Source: K189A clade bacterium (lineage in GTDB: Bacteria > Pseudomonadota > Gammaproteobacteria > Pseudomonadales > Azotimanducaceae). Taken from it: a DNA stretch of 64,000 nt. The stretch covers positions 1-64,000 of the forward strand of contig CABZTD010000001.1 of NCBI GenBank assembly GCA_902528515.1, written 5' to 3'. Under the pieces are notes generated by a model. It had not been told where the DNA came from. It searched no databases and worked only from the letters and a program-made list of their open reading frames with translations. The position numbers and the translations under genes were made by a program. Positions 58,877 through 64,000 of the stretch are shown here, piece by piece (the first letter of the stretch is position 1; each line of letters opens with the position of its first letter).

Positions 58877-59668
58877 CTATTGCCTAGCTAGCCTCGACAC
58901 ATCCATGGGCTGGGGTTCGCTAGATCGCGTGGGACTAATATCCAGACCGCCCCGGCGCAAAAATCGGCCGCTAACGGACAGTTTTTCGGGTTGGCATCGC
59001 TCCCAAATGTCTGCGTAGATTCGTTCGACCGTGGTTTCGTGAAAAGCCTGGTGCTGTCGATAGGAAATCAAGTACTTCAACAACCCAGCCTGATCGATCG
59101 CCGCACCGCTGTAGCTGACAATTACTGATGCCCAATCAGGCTGTGCTGTTACCGGGCACAGGCTACGAAACAGGTGGGAAGTCAGCACCTGTGTGACCGG
59201 TGTTTCTTTAGCTCCTTGAGTTGCAGCCGGCACCAACAAGTCTGGATTGCGCTGGTAGTCTGTAATTTCAACGTCCAACTCATCTAAGCACTCGCCAGTC
59301 AGTTCGCTAACGCCAAGGCTTGGCTCAGCCAATGCCAAAAGATCTACAACAACTGCCCCGCTAAAGGCCTGGCTCAAATCCTCTGCCAATCGATCGCGTA
59401 CCTTCGATTTGGATTCAAACCGAGTTTGTGCATAGCCATTGAGGTAGAGCTTCATGGACTTGCTCTCAACAATATGGCTCGACTCCACAGCAACGGTTAG
59501 GCGCAGTACCGCAACCTCGGGCTTACCTCTTTCGTTAAGCCAAGAAAACTCGTATCCAGTCCAGAAATCCTGCCCAGCTGAGTAAATCCGGCCAACACGT
59601 TGGTATTGTTTCGTCACCGTCTCTAGCTCATAAATATCAAGTCGCACTCGAATGGCTGGGCCACTCAA
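58877..59668 (-). CDS. queF: NADPH-dependent 7-cyano-7-deazaguanine reductase, QueF
   Basis: VESKSMKLYLNGYAQTRFESKSKV...SLCPVTAQPDWASVIVSYSGAAIDQAGLLKYLISYRQHQAFHETTVERIYADI. Confidence 0.92.
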   Translation of the reverse strand: MSGPAIRVRLDIYELETVTKQYQRVGRIYSAGQDFWTGYEFSWLNERGKPEVAVLRLTVAVESSHIVESKSMKLYLNGYAQTRFESKSKVRDRLAEDLSQAFSGAVVVDLLALAEPSLGVSELTGECLDELDVEITDYQRNPDLLVPAATQGAKETPVTQVLTSHLFRSLCPVTAQPDWASVIVSYSGAAIDQAGLLKYLISYRQHQAFHETTVERIYADIWERCQPEKLSVSGRFLRRGGLDISPTRSSEPQPMDVSRLARQ

Positions 59669-59766
59669 GTGTCATCATCGGATCGCAGGCCGCTACGATC
59701 AGCGGCGCGTTTACGATCAACGCGCATCTGCTCACCGCAGGCAAGGACCCAGGGGCATGAAATAGC

Positions 59767-60405
59767 ATGACGAGCGTACTTAACGAATATCTTAACGACC
59801 TACCCCTAATCGCAATCTTACGCGGCATAACGCCAGAGGATTGCGAGGCTGTGACGGAAGCTTTGTTTGCGGCAGGATTTCGCATGGTTGAGGTGCCGCT
59901 TAATTCGCCGCAAGCACTGCGGAGTATCGAGCGCATCGCGCATCAATTTGGCGATGTCATACTCGTTGGCGCAGGGACCGTGCTTGCGCCGGAACAGGTG
60001 CATCAGGTACGTGAAAAGGGCGGTCGTTTGATTGTCGCTCCCAATACTAATCTCCCCGTAATTCAGGCAGGTGTCGAAGCCGAGATGGTCACAATTCCTG
60101 GGGCAGCGACACCAACGGAGGCCTTCGCCGGCATTCAAGCCGGCGCCAGCGGGGTTAAAGTATTCCCTGCCGAGGCAATCGGTCCGCAGGTTTTAGCCAG
60201 CTGGCGTGCCGTGATTCCCGACACGGCACCTCTGCTTCCAGTTGGCGGTATCGACAGCCATAACATGTCGGATTATTGGCAGGCCGGCGCAGCAGGTTTT
60301 GGTATAGGGGGCGCGCTGTATAAGCTCGGTAAAAGCCTGGGAGACATTAGTGCCAGTGCAACAAAACTGGTTTGGTCAGCCACGTCTCTCACCAAGACCA
60401 TGTAA
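59767..60405 (+). CDS. KDPG/KDPGal aldolase family protein (2-dehydro-3-deoxy-6-phosphogalactonate aldolase-like)
   Basis: LPLIAILRGITPEDCEAVTEALFAAGFRMVEVPLNSPQALRSIERIA...VGAGTVLAPEQVHQVREKGGRLIVAPN...GVKVFPAEAIGPQVL...PVGGI. Confidence 0.9.
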   Translation: MTSVLNEYLNDLPLIAILRGITPEDCEAVTEALFAAGFRMVEVPLNSPQALRSIERIAHQFGDVILVGAGTVLAPEQVHQVREKGGRLIVAPNTNLPVIQAGVEAEMVTIPGAATPTEAFAGIQAGASGVKVFPAEAIGPQVLASWRAVIPDTAPLLPVGGIDSHNMSDYWQAGAAGFGIGGALYKLGKSLGDISASATKLVWSATSLTKTM

Positions 60406-60425
60406 GAGAAAACAGGGTGCTTTAA

Positions 60426-60466
60426 GCCTCAGCCAGAGGCAATTAGCCCCGCAGGGGCGAGCAAAA
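60426..60466 (+). terminator. Tandem hairpins downstream of the aldolase gene
   Basis: GCCTC-AGCCA-GAGGC followed by GCCCC-GCA-GGGGC, 20-50 bp after the 60405 stop; no clear U-tract. Confidence 0.4.
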
Positions 60467-60781
60467 AACGCCATCGATTTGGACTAGAGATTAAAAGTTA
60501 TCGTTGCTGTCAAACGCCCATAGGGTTCGTCAAAATATCGGGAAGTAGTATAGCTATAAGCCATTTCGACAACCTAGTTTGATATTTTTTTGATATTCTT
60601 ACCCGGGCAATTACCTGAAAGCGACCCTGCACCCTCGATGAGGGCCAGCACGCTGCTCGTCTATGACCTACGGTCTCCATTAGGCTAACGTTTTTCCGAA
60701 GCTCAGCAGCTCGTCGTGCTAATCCATCCCAGCTGTGCGATATTTTACGTGCTGGGCTGAGGTTCCTGCCGCGGTTGAAAA

Positions 60782-61630
60782 CTACGCCTGCAGAACCGAC
60801 AACCACTCACGATCACCATCACTGAGCATCGCGTCAGAAGTGAGCACAGAACCGCTCAACGCGTTGCGAATATCCTCAGGCGTATCGGTGAGCGGGTGTT
60901 GAAGCAACTCCGCAATCACTCGCTTAGCTTTTTCAATTGCTCCTTGGTAAGTAGCCTTAAAGGCATCCACGCTTACATGTTGATCAGGATCATCCATCCA
61001 GCAGTCGTAATCGGTCACCAGGCATATGGTACAGTAAGCCAACTGAGCTTCCCGAGCCAAGAAGGCCTCAGGCACATTGGTCATGCCGACCAAATCACAC
61101 TGAGCGGAGTCACGTAGGAAAAAGCTCTCAGCCCTAGTGCCAAGTCTGGGGCCTTCCACACACCCGTAAGTTTTGCCCTCATGCATCAATTCGCCGCTTC
61201 GTTCAGCCGCTTGAACAATGTCGGCGCTAAGACTGGGACAGGCCGGATTGGCTGTCGAAACATGGGCTACTACGCCGTTACCGAAAAAACTGTATGCACG
61301 CTTACCGCGGGTATGATCGAAATACTGGGCAGCAAGAGCTAACTCGCCCGGTTGGATTTCCATGCGCAGACTACCTGCAGCAGAAATGGCCACCACGCGC
61401 CGAGCACCAAGTTTCTTTAGGGCAAAGATATTGGCGCGATAGTTCACTTCGCTAGGCAAGTGCGAATGCTCGATACCGTGGCGAGCCAAAAATAACACTG
61501 CCTTGCCTGCAAAAATACCTTGCAATATGGGGGCCGAAGGTTCGCCAAATGGTGTCGTTATTTGATGTTCTTGCTCTAGCTGCAATCCCTGCAACGCATA
61601 GAGACCCGAACCGCCAATGATCGCGAGCAT
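60782..61630 (-). CDS. S-methyl-5'-thioinosine phosphorylase (MTAP family)
   Basis: MLAIIGGSGLYALQGL...LFLARHGIEHSHLPSEVNYRANIFALKKLGARRVVAISAAGSLR...YGCVEGPRLGTRAES...DLVGMTNVPEAFLAREAQLAY; MTIP annotation rather than MTAP is inferred. Confidence 0.85.
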   Translation of the reverse strand: MLAIIGGSGLYALQGLQLEQEHQITTPFGEPSAPILQGIFAGKAVLFLARHGIEHSHLPSEVNYRANIFALKKLGARRVVAISAAGSLRMEIQPGELALAAQYFDHTRGKRAYSFFGNGVVAHVSTANPACPSLSADIVQAAERSGELMHEGKTYGCVEGPRLGTRAESFFLRDSAQCDLVGMTNVPEAFLAREAQLAYCTICLVTDYDCWMDDPDQHVSVDAFKATYQGAIEKAKRVIAELLQHPLTDTPEDIRNALSGSVLTSDAMLSDGDREWLSVLQA

Positions 61631-61733
61631 AATTTTTTAGCCTCCTGATAAATATCACGAGCATACCCAGCTATGCCAACCAGCCACAATTCATCTATCT
61701 TTCCTACGAAGAATTGTTATTCGATCTGAGGTT

Positions 61734-61921
61734 ATGACGGGTGCTGTGGTAGAGAGAAAGCCTATGGCAAAACACGTAGCCACTACTAATCTCGGATTTA
61801 ACCCTAAGAGCTACGAGCAAAACACCGCGAAGAGCGTGAAAAACGCCTATGCGCAGACGGCGGGGGGCCCACGCGGTTCTTTAAAGTCATCGACGCCTGG
61901 CGAGAGGAAGGTTTAATGCAA
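61734..61921 (+). pseudogene. Possible gene remnant
   Basis: Two overlapping frames look protein-like; the second ends GGPTRFFKVIDAWREEGLMQVLGLR* but is blocked upstream by a stop. Family not recognised. Confidence 0.25.
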
Positions 61922-61953
61922 GTGCTCGGGCTGCGTTAATTTTCTTCCGAGAG

Positions 61954-62769
61954 CTAAGCCTCGGCACTGACGAGCCAGACTGCCGAATCCAGATGCAGGC
62001 CGCTTCCCCTATCAAAGGGTCGCAACGCGTCTTCGACAGCGGCCAGTGCCTGAGCGCGTTTGTCACCTTCGAGTTCTGCTATCACCCGCGCTGCTGGCCC
62101 CACGCGAGTTTGAAATTGGACAGCTTCAGCCAACGTATCCGCCACCTTTAGACTCTCCTCATGCGATTTAATCCGGATCCTGCTGAACCCTGCGTCCTGA
62201 AGAATCTGCTCTACATAGCGCGCATCAGCAAAGGCGAATGGTCCTGGAGCACGAGAGTTTGGCGCCTCATCAGAGGATGGTAAGTAGGGTGCAATGGCCC
62301 GGCCAGCAGTAGCCATCCACGGATTCCTCGCCGGTGGCTGCCAACAAACGAAAAGCAATCGTCCGTCAGACGTCAACGCGTTGTGCAGGTTCTGGAATGC
62401 CGCAGCGGCATCGTCGAAAAACATTACACCAAAGCGTGAAAACACCAAATCGAATGCACGAGCAAAGTCCATGGTCGCCGCATCTGCCTGCTGATATTCA
62501 ATCGATGCATCTCGGCTTCGAGCACGCGCAAGCATGGGGGCTGACACATCAACACCAAGAACTTTTGCGCCCATGGCGCTCATGGCAATAGAGGTATCAC
62601 CGCAGCCGCAACCGACGTCTAACACTTGGTCACCGGGCCTCACTTCAGCAGCGGCCAAAGCTGCCGCGGACAGAGGCGCCAGAAGTGCATCTAGGCGATC
62701 CTGCAGTTCAGCCCAAGTTTCTCCAGCGCGGTCATTCCAGTACTCAATTTGCTCCTGGTTCGACGACAT
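61954..62769 (-). CDS. Class I SAM-dependent methyltransferase
   Basis: GDQVLDVGCGCGDTSIAMSAMGAKVLGVDVSAPMLARAR...FDLVFSRFGVMFFDD. Confidence 0.9.
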   Translation of the reverse strand: MSSNQEQIEYWNDRAGETWAELQDRLDALLAPLSAAALAAAEVRPGDQVLDVGCGCGDTSIAMSAMGAKVLGVDVSAPMLARARSRDASIEYQQADAATMDFARAFDLVFSRFGVMFFDDAAAAFQNLHNALTSDGRLLFVCWQPPARNPWMATAGRAIAPYLPSSDEAPNSRAPGPFAFADARYVEQILQDAGFSRIRIKSHEESLKVADTLAEAVQFQTRVGPAARVIAELEGDKRAQALAAVEDALRPFDRGSGLHLDSAVWLVSAEA

Positions 62770-62783
62770 GGCCTCTTCTCCTG

Positions 62784-63731
62784 TTAATCCATCTGCTGTT
62801 CAGTATCGTCCTCAGCATCACCGTTGCAATAGCGCCGATTTCGCCAATTTGCTCGCCGCTCTTCCCGGGTCATTTCGGCAAGCTCAGGGTATTTGGGTGC
62901 GGTCATGAACCGCGCAAACCAATCACCGATCAGATCGTCGTTATCAATAGCGCGCCAGAGCTGCTGTTTCGCCTGTGTCACAAATTCTTGAGCGATGTCT
63001 GGCCCAGCGAGGGCATGGGACATGGGCGGATCTCGATAGTGCGCGTCATAGCCCTGAGCGATCAGCTCGACTGACAAGTCACCCAGCAAATCTGCAATAC
63101 TCGGCGAACGAAAGCCAATGGAGTACGTAAGGCATTCGCTCTCGGCTACGCCCCAATGGGCGATACCCGGTGGCAGATACAGCATATCTCCCGGCTCAAG
63201 CAGCCATTCCTGTTGGAATGTAAAGGATTCCAGCATACGCATTGGGCAGTCGAGCTTTAGCGGTGTATTACCATCACAGTGTCCGCCAATCTGCCAACGT
63301 CGGGTACCTTCAACCTGCAGTAGGAACACATCGTATTGATCGAAATGCGGCCCGACACTTCCACCAGGGCAAGCGAAGCTGACCATCACGTCGTCCATTC
63401 GCCAGCGCGGAAGAAACTCAAATCGGTCCTGTAGCTGTTGCACCTGTGGCACCCACAAATCGACCGCTTGGACCAACAGCGTCCAGTCCTGTTCGGGTAG
63501 GTTTAAAAAGTCCTGCTCAGTAAAGGGGCCATGGCGCAGTGACCAGTTGTTGCCCCGCCCTGCCACCAAACGCGACTCCACCTCTTCCTCCAGCGCCAAA
63601 CCCGCCAGCTCTTTCGAGCTGATTGGAGAAATATATCCAGGTAGCGCCTGCCGAATCAGCAGGGGCTTTTGCTGCCAATACTCCTGAAGAAATTCGTGAG
63701 CGTCTGTATGACCGAAATTTAAATTGCCCAT
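62784..63731 (-). CDS. roxA: Ribosomal protein arginine hydroxylase-like JmjC/cupin protein (RoxA/YcfD)
   Basis: FLQEYWQQKPLLIRQALPGY...DDVMVSFACPGGSVGPHFDQYDVFLLQVEGTRRWQIGG...EPGDMLYLPPGIAHWGVAE; HxD...H iron site. Confidence 0.88.
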   Translation of the reverse strand: MGNLNFGHTDAHEFLQEYWQQKPLLIRQALPGYISPISSKELAGLALEEEVESRLVAGRGNNWSLRHGPFTEQDFLNLPEQDWTLLVQAVDLWVPQVQQLQDRFEFLPRWRMDDVMVSFACPGGSVGPHFDQYDVFLLQVEGTRRWQIGGHCDGNTPLKLDCPMRMLESFTFQQEWLLEPGDMLYLPPGIAHWGVAESECLTYSIGFRSPSIADLLGDLSVELIAQGYDAHYRDPPMSHALAGPDIAQEFVTQAKQQLWRAIDNDDLIGDWFARFMTAPKYPELAEMTREERRANWRNRRYCNGDAEDDTEQQMD

Positions 63732-63936
63732 TTAGCTACTCTGATTTGCATGTTCTGGATTATCCGAAATTTGTCCAAGATCGACATTAACCAAGCCTGG
63801 CTCCGATGAGAGTTAAAAGCTTCGCAGTCCATTACTTGGAACATCTAAAAGCGTGCTTAGCAATTGATCGACGGTGGCCGTAATATCTTCGTGTCATTGG
63901 GAGGGGTACAAAACACAACAAAGGGGAAAACTTTTT

Positions 63937-64000
63937 GTGAATCCAACTACGCTTATGAAGTATGTCGCTGTCATGCTTATCGCTTCCTTACTCAACATCG
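63937..64000 (+). CDS. Start of a CDS truncated by the right window edge
   Basis: GTG start after AAAGGGG; (M)NPTTLMKYVAVMLIASLLNI, signal-peptide-like. Confidence 0.4.
   Translation, partial: MNPTTLMKYVAVMLIASLLNI

Noticed and set aside
59669-59766. Remnant of a sugar kinase (DgoK-like) before the KDPG-type aldolase (..VIIGSQAATISGAFTINAHLLTAGKDPGA*)
   Set aside because: Too short and no family motif; cannot be supported by eye.
1-64000. CRISPR array
   Set aside because: No regularly spaced identical repeats and no Cas-like proteins were seen.

Overview
This looks like a gammaproteobacterial chromosome segment: about 55 kb of ordinary backbone plus one tRNA-borne genomic island. The backbone carries ApbE, a dicarboxylate symporter, acyl-CoA ligases, MsrB, an AlaA-like aminotransferase, ATP-NAD kinase, EpmC, TusA, a complete SUF Fe-S cluster (sufBCDS-A-T-E), arsenosugar-type glycosyltransferases, an EPSP-synthase-like protein, a Mo-bisPGD S/N-oxide reductase, a SPOR-DUF5916-like protein, the OadGAB sodium pump, an SsuD-like monooxygenase, an IorAB-type oxidoreductase, QueF, a KDPG-type aldolase, MTIP and RoxA. 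RNA genes are tRNA-Arg(CCU) split by a ~251-nt group I intron, tRNA-Arg(ACG), tRNA-Ser(GGA) and 4.5S/SRP RNA. The most interesting region is a ~8.6-kb integrative island (about 38779-47370) inserted at the 3' end of tRNA-Arg(ACG). It is bounded by a 15-bp exact (19/21 extended) direct repeat. It encodes a tyrosine integrase, a four-module zinc-ribbon/PD-(D/E)xK-like nuclease, a small RHH-like protein and several unfamiliar proteins. It also has recurring GTATAC-type palindromes at likely control points, direct repeats that delimit cargo modules, and an orphan consensus promoter followed directly by abutting perfect hairpins (candidate structured ncRNA). All calls come from reading the sequence and the supplied translations; no searches were run.
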